Shown here piece after piece: positions 7,724 to 15,937 of a stretch of DNA of 27,205 nucleotides. Source of the stretch: Phocaeicola_A sp964580305 (lineage in GTDB: Bacteria > Bacteroidota > Bacteroidia > Bacteroidales > Bacteroidaceae); contig CAZOKL010000019.1 of assembly GCA_964580305.1 (NCBI GenBank), positions 1 through 27,205 of the forward strand, given 5' to 3'. The notes below the pieces were generated by a model. The model saw nothing but the letters and a program-made list of their open reading frames with translations, did no database searches and had not been told where the DNA came from. The first letter of the stretch is position 1. Every line of letters starts with the position of its first letter. Both the position numbers and the translations under genes were made by a program.

Positions 7724-8413
7724 TTATACAATCTGAATGTTGGAATGAGAGAATTCTCCGTTAATCCAGAAAGTGGCATCTGTACCTATGAAGTGAAGAA
7801 GCACATAATTCGGATCATTCAGGCCACCAGGGAAATAATGAGTAAACCAATCTTGCCACATTTCCTTGCGAATAGCATCGTCGGTTATAATCTCTACCGT
7901 GCCGCGTAGGGCTACAGAGTCTCCATAGTGCTCGTAACAAATGCCAGCTTTGGGATTCAGCCGGAAATCGGCAACTTTCATCGAACTTGCAGATGTAGTC
8001 ATCCATACCTCATTGAAACTCCTGGCTTGAATTTTGGACATGGGTACAGGACGTGGAAAACCATTGATATCCACAGAAGATAATACTACATTCTCACATT
8101 GGGAAAGCAATCTGACGGCTTTCTCGACAAGCGTACGTCCATCCGGTTGTCTCCATCGTTTCAGTTGCGGAAAGTAACGGAGCATATACTCTTTAGCCTG
8201 TATCGGCATCAAAGCCTTACCAGTTTGGGTATTCATTTGGTCGAGGTACTGAAGACAGAACTCTATCATCTGGCGCATGGTAAAATCTTGGGTAAACCTT
8301 CCGTCCTTGTAGCAATATACACAATAGTCACTGTTGTTACTACCATCGGCATTTGTTCCCTTGACAGCATCGGTCAAAGGTATTCCGCAACTCTGACAAA
8401 AATATTGTTCCAT
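7724..8413 (-). CDS. Zinc-ribbon plus pyridoxamine 5'-phosphate oxidase-like flavin-binding protein
   Basis: A 229-aa soluble protein with two parts. The N-terminus (about 1-80) is a putative zinc-ribbon domain with Cys pairs C6/C9 (CQSCG) and C31/C34 (CVYC), followed by an FTMRQMIEFCLQY segment typical of that domain family. The C-terminal part (about 90-229) is a split-barrel of the pyridoxamine-phosphate-oxidase-like superfamily (VVLSSVDINGFPRPVPMSKI, WMTTSASSMKVADFRLNPKAGICY, VALRGTVEI). Such proteins usually bind FMN, F420 or haem and are seldom true PdxH; this one lacks clear PdxH length and context. The substrate is unknown. It has its own consensus promoter and converges with the threonine operon. 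Confidence 0.85.
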   Translation of the reverse strand: MEQYFCQSCGIPLTDAVKGTNADGSNNSDYCVYCYKDGRFTQDFTMRQMIEFCLQYLDQMNTQTGKALMPIQAKEYMLRYFPQLKRWRQPDGRTLVEKAVRLLSQCENVVLSSVDINGFPRPVPMSKIQARSFNEVWMTTSASSMKVADFRLNPKAGICYEHYGDSVALRGTVEIITDDAIRKEMWQDWFTHYFPGGLNDPNYVLLHFIGTDATFWINGEFSHSNIQIV

Positions 8414-8527
8414 AATAACTTTGCTCTTATTTATCAGTCAGTAATACTATGTCTACAAATATTTTCTAAACAAGAGATATTTCACTCTACTCGAACCTCT
8501 GATTATTTATGAAGTCAAGCTACTGTA

Positions 8528-8558
8528 CAAAGATAAGACTTTATGTGTATTTTATCAA
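8528..8558 (-). promoter_or_regulatory. Promoter of the zinc-ribbon/PNPOx-like gene
   Basis: On the minus strand TATCTTTGT (8535-8527) matches TAnnTTTGY exactly and a TTG at 8558-8556 lies exactly 20 nt upstream, giving both promoter elements at ideal spacing. The transcript would start near 8520 and carry a leader of about 108 nt before the ATG at 8413. The rest of the gap 8414-8674 shows only the opposing promoter. Confidence 0.75.
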
Positions 8559-8650
8559 TATGTGAGTTCGGGCTGAATTCGGTTCTGTTCAAGGTACAAG
8601 TGTAAAAGTATAAAATTAAATAAAAAGCTTTCCCGTACACAATATCAATA

Positions 8651-8659
8651 TAACTTTGC
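8651..8659 (+). promoter_or_regulatory. -7 box of the AraC-type regulator gene
   Basis: TAACTTTGC is an exact TAnnTTTGY match. The best -33 candidate is a poor TTTC at 8629-8632, which could mean the promoter needs an activator. The start of transcription would be only about 10 nt before the ATG at 8675, so the mRNA leader is very short. Confidence 0.6.
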
Positions 8660-8674
8660 ATAAAAAACCATCCC

Positions 8675-9511
8675 ATGAGCAAACTGGAAGGACTGCAGAT
8701 TGGACATTCCATAGCCAAAACCGAAGACTTCAAGATAGAATGCGAGGTTGAGAACGACAGGAAGGTGGAAGTGCCATTCTCGCACCGGCATTTCTTCTAC
8801 GCCGTTTATTGGATGCACGAAGGATGCGGGACGCACATCGTCGACTTCGAAGAATATGAGATAAAGCCCGGCAGGGTTTTCTTCATCAAGCCCGAACAGG
8901 TACACTTCCTGCATGGAGGGGCGCACATGAGGTATTCGACACTGCAATTTACCGAAGACTTCATGATGCCATTCCTTTCCGGACGTCAACAGAACATAGC
9001 TGTCTACAAGGACCTGAGCCGGGATGAGGCCGAACGGATTGGGGTGTTGTTCGGACAGATGCAGAAGGAGTCGGCCGGCAACCTGCCAAACTCCAACAGC
9101 ATCGTCCGGTCGGGAATAAACACCTTGTTGCTTGAGCTCGAACGTATAAGCCTTACCGCACCCGATACTTCCGCCATGCCGGACATACTCCGCAGATACA
9201 AGGAGCTGATTGACAAGAAATTCATCAATGAACGACAAGTGAATCGATACGCCGAGCAACTCGGCATAAGCCCCAATTACCTGAATGTGCTTGCCAGGAA
9301 ACATCTGGGGAAGTCGGCCCTGGGAATGATAAACGAGAGGGTCATCCTTGAAGTGAAGCGGATGTTGATACGGACGGAGTACGGCATTTCCGAGATAGCC
9401 TACAAGTTGGGGTTCAATGAGCTGTCGTACTTCTCCCGTTTCTTCAGACGGAATACAGGCATGACCCCACTCGCCTTCAGGGCATCGATGAATAAAATGT
9501 ACCAAAGATGA
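8675..9511 (+). CDS. AraC-family transcriptional regulator
   Basis: A 278-aa cytosolic DNA-binding protein. Residues about 20-130 form a cupin-like sensor half (FSHRHFFYAVYWMHEG, IKPGRVFFIKPEQVHFL). Residues about 180-278 are the two helix-turn-helix motifs: VNRYAEQLGISPNYLNVLARKHLGKSAL for the first and ISEIAYKLGFNELSYFSRFFRRNTGMTPLAF for the second, with the standard spacing. The gene precedes a cation efflux gene by 69 nt, in the same direction, so it may control that transporter, perhaps in response to a metal or drug. The ligand cannot be told from the sequence. Codon use is richer in G and C than in the PUL to the right, as it is in the next gene. Confidence 0.92.
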   Translation: MSKLEGLQIGHSIAKTEDFKIECEVENDRKVEVPFSHRHFFYAVYWMHEGCGTHIVDFEEYEIKPGRVFFIKPEQVHFLHGGAHMRYSTLQFTEDFMMPFLSGRQQNIAVYKDLSRDEAERIGVLFGQMQKESAGNLPNSNSIVRSGINTLLLELERISLTAPDTSAMPDILRRYKELIDKKFINERQVNRYAEQLGISPNYLNVLARKHLGKSALGMINERVILEVKRMLIRTEYGISEIAYKLGFNELSYFSRFFRRNTGMTPLAFRASMNKMYQR

Positions 9512-9547
9512 GATGTTTTGTATAACGGTCTGAACCCCGCACTCCCG

Positions 9548-9556
9548 TAACTTTGC
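9548..9556 (+). promoter_or_regulatory. -7 box of the cation efflux gene
   Basis: TAACTTTGC, an exact TAnnTTTGY match in the 69-nt gap between the AraC-type gene and the transporter gene. No -33 element is seen at 19-21 nt upstream; a TTTG at 9517-9520 is too far. A weak core promoter directly behind a regulator gene fits activation by that regulator. Confidence 0.5.
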
Positions 9557-9580
9557 CCCCACATCAAACGGAAGAAAGAT

Positions 9581-10234
9581 ATGGTACACAAGCATGCAAC
9601 TGCCGGCACAGACAAATCCCGGAGTGAGAAGAAGACGGCGTTTGTAGTCCTTTTCTCGGCCATGACGATGGTATTGGAAATAGCCTTCGGCCTGTTCTCC
9701 AAGTCGATGGCACTGCTTGCCGACGGCATCCACATGGGTTCGCACGTGCTGGCAATCGGACTGAGCTGGGGAGCATACGTACTGGTGCGCCGTCTCGAAA
9801 GGAGGCAGGCCAAGGACGTAGACAAGGGCAAAGTGCTCTCGCTGTCGGCATACACGAGTGGAGTGCTGCTGTTGATTTTCGCTCTGTTCATCATTGTCGA
9901 GGCTGTGGAACGGTTTTTCACCCCAGTCGTGGAAATCCGCTACGCAGAGGCGATGGTGGTGGGCATGGTGGTCAACATCATTTGTGCCATTGTCCTACAC
10001 GACAGCCACGGGCACGAAGACTATAACAGGCATTCGGCTTACCTGCATGTTCTGGCCGACGCACTGACAAGCCTCGGCGCCATATTCGGCCTGGTATGCG
10101 CCATGATTTGGGACATCATCTGGATTGACACGCTTGTCGCGCTCATCTGCTCCCTGGTCATCATCCGTTGGGCAAAGAACCTGTTACTTGATACGGGCAG
10201 GACTCTGACGTCAAAATCCAGCCTCCCACAATGA
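9581..10234 (+). CDS. Cation diffusion facilitator (DmeF-like), C-terminal domain missing
   Basis: Inner-membrane divalent-metal/proton antiporter of the CDF family. The 217 aa hold the six-helix membrane domain. The transport-site residues are present: LLADGIHMGSH in TM2 (H51, H55) and HVLADALTS in TM5 (H156, D160), with a short His-containing loop LHDSHGHEDYNRH (about 139-151) between TM4 and TM5. The layout most resembles the Co/Ni exporter DmeF. Homology appears to stop at LLLDTGR (about 201-207), where CDF proteins normally continue into a cytoplasmic domain of 80-100 aa; the last ten residues read through into DNA that looks like a decayed ABC transporter gene on the other strand. The protein is therefore probably truncated by rearrangement; the pore may still work without the dimerisation domain. 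It probably belongs with the AraC-type gene. Confidence 0.85.
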   Translation: MVHKHATAGTDKSRSEKKTAFVVLFSAMTMVLEIAFGLFSKSMALLADGIHMGSHVLAIGLSWGAYVLVRRLERRQAKDVDKGKVLSLSAYTSGVLLLIFALFIIVEAVERFFTPVVEIRYAEAMVVGMVVNIICAIVLHDSHGHEDYNRHSAYLHVLADALTSLGAIFGLVCAMIWDIIWIDTLVALICSLVIIRWAKNLLLDTGRTLTSKSSLPQ

Positions 10235-10555
10235 CCCTCTTCCGAATCTGTAGATTCCACCCGGCACCGCATCCCCTGCCAACAGCAGTTTCAACTGTGT
10301 AGTTTTCCCGTTGCCTCAGGCATCTACCACGGCATTAACTTTTCCGTGAGAAAATTCCAGACAGATATCGTCAAGCACCCTCAGAGTGGAGCTTCTGCAT
10401 CGAAATTCACATGCTCCAACAGGATGTCTCTCTCGCCACACCGGGCATCTTTCACTGGCCTGAGTACATTTTCATCTTCCTTATGCTGCACCTCGTTGAT
10501 GCATTCAATGCTAAGTTACACATCCTGCCAGGCATAGATGAACCTCATTAGGGCA
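10235..10555 (-). pseudogene. Remnant of a bacteriocin-type (C39 peptidase) ABC exporter
   Basis: Read on the minus strand, this stretch gives broken but recognisable ABC-exporter protein. First comes the end of the membrane domain and linker, MRFIYAWQDV, a stop where a Lys is expected, then LSIECINEVQHKEDEN. Next is the start of the ATPase domain, RDILLEHVNFDAEAPL, then a frameshift and RVLDDICLEFSHGKVNAVVDA, a second stop where Ser is expected, and the Walker A remnant GNGKTTQLKLLL (Walker A codons at plus 10315-10295). The order and spacing match the peptidase-containing bacteriocin/lantibiotic exporters common in Bacteroidales. Two stops and one frameshift within 107 codons rule out a working product. 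It is cut off at the point where the neighbouring transporter loses its C-terminal domain. Confidence 0.78.
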
Positions 10556-10576
10556 CTATAAAATAAAAAAGAGAAG

Positions 10577-10596
10577 TGATCCCAAAAAGTTGGACA
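10577..10596. repeat. Possible lone terminal repeat of an IS3-family element
   Basis: The 20-nt string TGATCCCAAAAAGTTGGACA resembles the terminal inverted repeats of IS150-group IS3 elements, which often read like TG-n-CCCCAAAAAGTTGGACA. No second end and no transposase reading frame are seen nearby, so at most this is a solo end. It lies 22 nt beyond the ABC-exporter remnant. Confidence 0.3.
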
Positions 10597-10696
10597 TGTT
10601 AAACATTATCCCGTAATGAAAAAGATTTCAGACATTGGAATATATCGATTTTTTATTTTTCTATTTAGATCTCTTTGAATAACAGCCCGTTATCTA

Positions 10697-10740
10697 CTTT
10701 TGCTGTTTTTTGATTGAAAAAATACGAGAAACAGCAAAAG
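10697..10740. promoter_or_regulatory. Perfect 12-bp inverted repeat, candidate HTCS operator for susC
   Basis: CTTTTGCTGTTT (10697-10708) and AAACAGCAAAAG (10729-10740) are perfect inverted copies, separated by 20 nt and with centres 32 nt apart, about three helical turns. The right arm ends 18 nt before the susC -7 box, where a -33 element would sit and where none is seen. That is the expected place for an activator such as the AraC-type output domain of the locus's HTCS. The following T-rich sequence also makes a terminator conceivable, but no complete gene lies upstream to be terminated. The rest of the gap 10597-10896 is AT-rich with nothing else recognised. Confidence 0.5.
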
Positions 10741-10758
10741 ATTGCTTTTTTCATTTTT

Positions 10759-10767
10759 TATGTTTGT
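10759..10767 (+). promoter_or_regulatory. -7 box of the PUL (susC) promoter
   Basis: TATGTTTGT matches TAnnTTTGY exactly. The only nearby TTG (10742-10744) is 14 nt upstream, too close for a -33 element, consistent with activator dependence. The mRNA leader before the susC ATG would be about 120 nt. Confidence 0.6.
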
Positions 10768-10896
10768 GACACTAAATTTTATTTAGACATGATAAGAAGT
10801 TGTAATATTTATATATCGTATTTGATGTAGCAGATCTTTCATTGATGTAAATTAACAACCCCAAAATTAACAATATTAACCTGTTTATTTTATATT

Positions 10897-13800
10897 ATGG
10901 AAAGGACGACTATCAGAAATTGTATTGTAATCTTGTTATTGCTTTTTGGGCGTGTACCACTTTCATTGGAAGCGCAAAGTGGCTTAGACAAGAAAATTAC
11001 GGTTCAAGGAACAGTGGTGGATGGTTTGGGCGATCCAATCATCGGTGTCAATATCTTGGAAGAAGGAACTACCAATGGTGTTATCACAGATATCGATGGA
11101 AATTATTCGATTACTGTGAATGCTGCTTCAAACATTCACGTCTCCTACATTGGATATATTACACAGGTATTGAAGGCAAATGCTGTTCCTAAGACACTTA
11201 TTTTGAAGGAAGGAGAGGAGATGCTTGACGAAGTGGTAGTGGTGGGATATGGCACCATGAAAAGACAAGATCTTACCGGTGCCGTAGCTTCTATCAAGGC
11301 GGATGAAATGGCCAACGAACAACGTCAGACAATTCAAGACATGTTACGCATAGGAGTCGCCGGCCTTTCCGTTGGCATGGAGACCGACGCAAAAGGAAAT
11401 ACGTCTATGCTGATTCGTGGTAAAGGAACCATTGCAGCCGAGACTACCCCTTTGCTGGTGTTGGATGGCGTAATCTACAGCGGCCAGATGACCGATATCA
11501 ACCCCAATGACATCGAGCGTGTAGATGTATTGAAGGATGCCAGCTCGGCAGCTGTATATGGTGCCCAGGCAGCCAATGGTGTCGTGCTGATTACAACAAA
11601 GAAAGGGGCAAAAAATGACAGGCCAACTATCACTTTTAATGGTTCTTGGGGCATTCAGATGGTACATTCCATGCCTGAAGTATATCAAGGCGAAGAGTTC
11701 ATCAATTTCCGTCGGGATGTGATGAAAAGCCAGGATTCCACAAATGGTTCGACCAATTATTATGACAATCCGGCCAATATGACCAATACAGAATTAGCCG
11801 AATGGATGGGCAGCAATACGGGTAATCCTACTGAAATATGGTTGACTCGCTTGCGCTTGACTTCCACGGAAATATCCAACTATATGGCTGGCCGAGAGGT
11901 GGATTGGCAAGATCTCACTATGCGTACAGCATTACGTCAGGACTACACTGTCAGCATTGCCGGGAAGAAAGATGACATGTCGTATTATTCATCTCTGAAT
12001 TATCTTAGAAATGAGAATAATCAAGTAGGCAATAATTACAGTGCCATACGTGCCCGTGTGAACTTGGAGAACAAAGTGAAAGGGTTCGTTACTTATGGCG
12101 TGAACGCACAATTTACATCGCGTGATGAAAGTAACATGCAAAGTGGGAATTACCTAAGTTGGTCGTCTGCACTTTCACCTTACGGAAGCATTTATAATGA
12201 AGATGGCACTTATAAGCTATATCCTAACGATAACCTGAACGCAACCAACCCTTATATCGCTTATACTTATATTGATACGAAATATGACATCAATAACCTT
12301 AATGCTTCTGTTTATCTGAAAATTGATTTACCGTTTGGTTTCTCACTACAGACTACTTATTCGCCTCGTTTCGAATGGATAAACTACATGTACCATCGTT
12401 CTGCAGACCATCCTTCATATTCATCAGAAGGTGGCTATGTAGATCGTTATATGCAAAAAGATTTTTATTGGCAATGGGACAATATGCTAAAATGGATCAA
12501 GAGTTTTGGTAGACATTCGTTCGATTTCACCGGACTGGTGAACTGGGAAAAATTTGAGCGCCGGAAAACTGAAGCCGAGAATTCCGCTTTTCAACCCAGT
12601 GATATTTTGGGTTACGGTGGCCTTGGTTATGGAACAATACCTGAGGTGAGTGCCGATGATGTTTATCGTACTGGTAGTGCTTTGATGGGACGTCTGCACT
12701 ATTCGTATGATAACCGTTATTTAGTGACTGCTACCATACGTCGTGATGGTTACTCTGCTTTCGGACAAGCTAATCCCTATGCTCTGTTTCCTTCTATAGC
12801 TTTGGGATGGATATTTACGGAAGAAAAATTCTGGAAAGAGCGGAACATCAACAACTGGTTTGATTATGGAAAATTACGTTTTACCTATGGTCAGAACGGT
12901 AACCGTTCTATTGGCGCATATGCTGCCTTGATGCAATTGTCGCCCCGTAAATATCTCTATGTAGATCAAAGCACCGGTGAATTGATAACAGTTAATACTT
13001 TTTATTGTTACAATATGGCTAACGCCAATTTGAAATGGGAAACGACTACCTCTTACAACTTAGGTTTAGACTTTTCGTTCTTGAATGGGCGTCTAAGCGG
13101 TAGCATTGATGCTTATCACAAAAGTACTACGGATCTGCTTAATAATCGTCAGTTGCCTAGTTTGATTGGTTATACCAGTGTGACAGCTAACATCGGAGAA
13201 ATCTGGAATCGTGGTTTGGAGATTTCTTTTAGTTCTACTAACATCAATAATAGGATATTAACATGGCATACGACATTTAATTTGGCTTATAACAAAAACA
13301 CTATCAAATCTTTGTATGGAATAATGGAGGATATTACCGATGAAAATGGAAACGTGATAGGGCAAAAAGAAGCCGATGACATTACCAATGGTTACTTTAT
13401 CGGTCATGACATAGACGAGGTGTGGGGATACAAATTCATCGGCGTATGGCAGGAAGACGAAGCAGAAGAAGCGGCCAAATACGGGCAATCACCCGGTGAC
13501 CCCAAAATCTTGGATGTGGATCATAGTTATAGCTATGATAACAATGATAAAGTGTTCCTGGGAACCACAACTCCTAAAGTGCGTTGGAGCATGCGCAATG
13601 AGTTTACGCTCTTTAAAAATTTTGATATTTCTTTCAGTGTGTATTCTTACTTAGGTCACATCAAATATCAGGACCGCTTTACCAACAATAATGCACTGTT
13701 GAACACAGTCAACCAAATCAAACGTGAATATTGGACTGCGGATAACCCTATTAATGATTATCCACGTCTGAGTGCTAAGAGTCCGGACGGTATTACATAC

Positions 13801-14019
13801 CATATCTATAAGAAGGCCTCTTTCCTGCGTTTTGACAATCTGTCAGTTGGTTATACCTTTCCCAAGAAGCTAATCGAACGCCTGAAATTCGATACTTTAC
13901 GTCTGAATCTTACCGTGAAAAATCTGGGCTATATCACCCGTTGGCCGGCCTATGATCCGGAGAATTCGGATAGTAACACGCCGCGTACCATCACTTTCGG
14001 TATTAATATGACATTATAA
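10897..14019 (+). CDS. susC: SusC-type TonB-dependent outer-membrane transporter
   Basis: Imports oligosaccharides or glycopeptides through the outer membrane, powered by TonB. The protein is 1040 aa, usual for the family. It begins with a signal peptide (CIVILLLLFGRVPLSLEAQS, cleavage near 26), then a carboxypeptidase-regulatory-like domain (about 33-110, ITVQGTVVDGLGDPIIGVNI). The SusC hallmark DEVVVVGYGTMKRQDLTGAVASI segment follows at about 111-134, then the plug (about 120-230, TPLLVLDGVI, DIERVDVLKDASSAAVYGAQAANGVVLITTKKG) and the beta-barrel to the C-terminal TITFGINMTL. No N-terminal STN domain is seen, so control goes through the HTCS and not an ECF sigma/anti-sigma pair. The partner SusD gene follows after 40 nt. 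Confidence 0.96.
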   Translation: MERTTIRNCIVILLLLFGRVPLSLEAQSGLDKKITVQGTVVDGLGDPIIGVNILEEGTTNGVITDIDGNYSITVNAASNIHVSYIGYITQVLKANAVPKTLILKEGEEMLDEVVVVGYGTMKRQDLTGAVASIKADEMANEQRQTIQDMLRIGVAGLSVGMETDAKGNTSMLIRGKGTIAAETTPLLVLDGVIYSGQMTDINPNDIERVDVLKDASSAAVYGAQAANGVVLITTKKGAKNDRPTITFNGSWGIQMVHSMPEVYQGEEFINFRRDVMKSQDSTNGSTNYYDNPANMTNTELAEWMGSNTGNPTEIWLTRLRLTSTEISNYMAGREVDWQDLTMRTALRQDYTVSIAGKKDDMSYYSSLNYLRNENNQVGNNYSAIRARVNLENKVKGFVTYGVNAQFTSRDESNMQSGNYLSWSSALSPYGSIYNEDGTYKLYPNDNLNATNPYIAYTYIDTKYDINNLNASVYLKIDLPFGFSLQTTYSPRFEWINYMYHRSADHPSYSSEGGYVDRYMQKDFYWQWDNMLKWIKSFGRHSFDFTGLVNWEKFERRKTEAENSAFQPSDILGYGGLGYGTIPEVSADDVYRTGSALMGRLHYSYDNRYLVTATIRRDGYSAFGQANPYALFPSIALGWIFTEEKFWKERNINNWFDYGKLRFTYGQNGNRSIGAYAALMQLSPRKYLYVDQSTGELITVNTFYCYNMANANLKWETTTSYNLGLDFSFLNGRLSGSIDAYHKSTTDLLNNRQLPSLIGYTSVTANIGEIWNRGLEISFSSTNINNRILTWHTTFNLAYNKNTIKSLYGIMEDITDENGNVIGQKEADDITNGYFIGHDIDEVWGYKFIGVWQEDEAEEAAKYGQSPGDPKILDVDHSYSYDNNDKVFLGTTTPKVRWSMRNEFTLFKNFDISFSVYSYLGHIKYQDRFTNNNALLNTVNQIKREYWTADNPINDYPRLSAKSPDGITYHIYKKASFLRFDNLSVGYTFPKKLIERLKFDTLRLNLTVKNLGYITRWPAYDPENSDSNTPRTITFGINMTL

Positions 14020-14059
14020 TATCTTCTTTTGTATAATTATTTTAGAATAGAAAAAGACA

Positions 14060-15907
14060 ATGAAAAAGATCGCTAAATATACAATAGAATACATCGGCAT
14101 TGTATGGCTTATATGTATGGCATGTGGATGTTCCGATTGGCTCGACCCTAAGCCTTTATCTTTTTTCACGCCGGAAAATACGTTTACCTCTTACGATGGT
14201 TTGAAAACAAGTACTGACATGTTGAATCGCGATGTGCGTTACTTTGATTATTACCCTACTGCTTTTTCGAGTGACCCGTGTATCCTTTCAGAATATTTCT
14301 TTTCTGACATGGGGGTGAACGGACGCACGGATGCTACTAATGCTCCCGTCGACCTGACGCGCCAGATCACTCCTTCGGCTACTCTTACCGGTAATGCCAC
14401 TCAGATTAATAATTACTGGACTTATTTGTACAAAGGCATTAAAGATGCCAATACTATTTATGATCGCTTGCAAGATGTAGAAATGACCGATGAAGAAAGA
14501 GGTGAATTAGAGGCGTTGGCATGCTTTCATCGGGCTTTCCGTTATTATCGTTTGGTACATCAATTTGGTGATGTTCCCCTTATTGTGCATGAAGTACTCG
14601 AACCCCGTTACGATTTCTACAGCACTGCGCGTGAAGCTACGCTACGTTACATGAAAGAAGATTTGGAACGTACGGCTCCTTATCTATCTAATGATGTCTA
14701 TATCGGTATGGTGACACAAGCGGCTGCTTATCATTTGCTTACTAAAATAAACCTGGCTTTGGGAGAGTTTGACGATGCAATAGAATCAGCCAATCTGGTG
14801 ATTAATGACGGGACACATTATCTGATGACGGAACGTTTTGGTGTGGATGCCAATGATTCTACAAAAGATGTAATATGGGATTTGCATCAGTCGGACAATA
14901 AAGCCATTCCGGCCAATAAAGAAGTATTATATTGTGTTATAGACCGCTACGATGCAGGTTCTGATTTTCGTTCGGCAACGGGACTGGAAATAAAACGCCA
15001 GGTTGTACCTTGGTATTCAAGTGATGGCCAGATTTTGACCCCGGATGGTAGAAACGGTTTTACGGATAATGATGAAGTGAAGAATCCTTATTTGCTGGAG
15101 TATGGCCGCGGAATAAACACATTGCGTCCCACGTGGTATCATCAGTATTCTATCTGGACATTAGACGATACAGATTATCGTCACAAATCGGGTAATTGGG
15201 TACATGTCAGTGATCTAAAATACAATAATCCCGAGTTGGAAGGTACATCGGAATGGTACGGACAAAATGTACGATTGTATGCCGATGATGGTACCAGGTT
15301 GATAAGTGACACAATACGTTGCTGGAGTGGATGGCCTTATTATAAGACCAATATTGCAGACCAGACATCGTCTAATTGGCGTGGTGGTTGGGCAGATTGG
15401 TATGTGTTCCGTCTGGCAGAAACCTATCTACTTCGTGCCGAAGCATATGTGTGGAAAGGAGAGCTTCAGGATGCAATGAATGACCTCAACACAGTACGTC
15501 GTCGTGCCGGAGCTCGTGATTTAACTATCGACGAGATTAATATCAGCCAGGTCCTTGACGAACGTGCCCGTGAACTGTTCTATGAAGAGCCTCGTAAATG
15601 TGAGTTAACCCGTATAGCTTTCTTGTTTGCAAAAACAGGCCAGTCAGATGAGAAGGGACGTACTTATAGCATGAGTAACTTTACAGAGAACAATTATTTC
15701 TATAATCGCATTATGGATCATACCGAATTCTATAACAAGGGAGTCACAAACTTAAGTGGTCTGGAATATACCATTTCTCCTTACAATGTATTGTGGCCTA
15801 TTGCAGAAACGGCTATCTCATCCAATACCGAGGGACACATCAATCAGACACCGGGTTATGCAGGTTCTGAGAATAACATCGAGCCTCTTGATGGGCCAAA
15901 CGAGTAA
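14060..15907 (+). CDS. susD: SusD-like surface glycan-binding lipoprotein
   Basis: Lid and ligand-capture partner of the SusC channel, anchored in the outer membrane facing out. The protein is 615 aa. The lipoprotein signal peptide ends near C24 (ICMACGC-SDWLDP), and the typical N-terminal motif DWLDPKPLSFFTPENTF follows. TPR-like helices are spread through the protein (EALACFHRAFRYYRLVHQFGDVPLI, AAAYHLLTKINLALGEFDDAIESANLVI). The C-terminal SusD/RagB part has FRLAETYLLRAEAYVWKGELQDAMNDLNTVRRRAGA and LDERARELFYEEPRKCELTRIAFL. The ligand cannot be predicted from the sequence. It sits between susC (40 nt) and the M60 peptidase gene (30 nt), surely one operon. Confidence 0.96.
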   Translation: MKKIAKYTIEYIGIVWLICMACGCSDWLDPKPLSFFTPENTFTSYDGLKTSTDMLNRDVRYFDYYPTAFSSDPCILSEYFFSDMGVNGRTDATNAPVDLTRQITPSATLTGNATQINNYWTYLYKGIKDANTIYDRLQDVEMTDEERGELEALACFHRAFRYYRLVHQFGDVPLIVHEVLEPRYDFYSTAREATLRYMKEDLERTAPYLSNDVYIGMVTQAAAYHLLTKINLALGEFDDAIESANLVINDGTHYLMTERFGVDANDSTKDVIWDLHQSDNKAIPANKEVLYCVIDRYDAGSDFRSATGLEIKRQVVPWYSSDGQILTPDGRNGFTDNDEVKNPYLLEYGRGINTLRPTWYHQYSIWTLDDTDYRHKSGNWVHVSDLKYNNPELEGTSEWYGQNVRLYADDGTRLISDTIRCWSGWPYYKTNIADQTSSNWRGGWADWYVFRLAETYLLRAEAYVWKGELQDAMNDLNTVRRRAGARDLTIDEINISQVLDERARELFYEEPRKCELTRIAFLFAKTGQSDEKGRTYSMSNFTENNYFYNRIMDHTEFYNKGVTNLSGLEYTISPYNVLWPIAETAISSNTEGHINQTPGYAGSENNIEPLDGPNE

Positions 15908-15937
15908 TTCTATGCTTAATCATAAAATAAGTATGAA

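Noticed and set aside
8645..9745. Minus-strand open frame of 366 codons opposite the AraC-type gene
   Set aside because: Antisense shadow of a well-supported regulator gene; it also runs into the CDF gene and has no domain signal.
9400..9921. Minus-strand open frame across the AraC/CDF junction
   Set aside because: It covers the promoter of the CDF gene and the ends of two supported genes, with low-complexity Ser/Thr-rich translation.
10346..10537. Plus-strand ORF of 63 codons in the gap before susC
   Set aside because: The minus strand of the same bases carries the ABC-exporter remnant, which explains the openness; no start context or similarity is seen.
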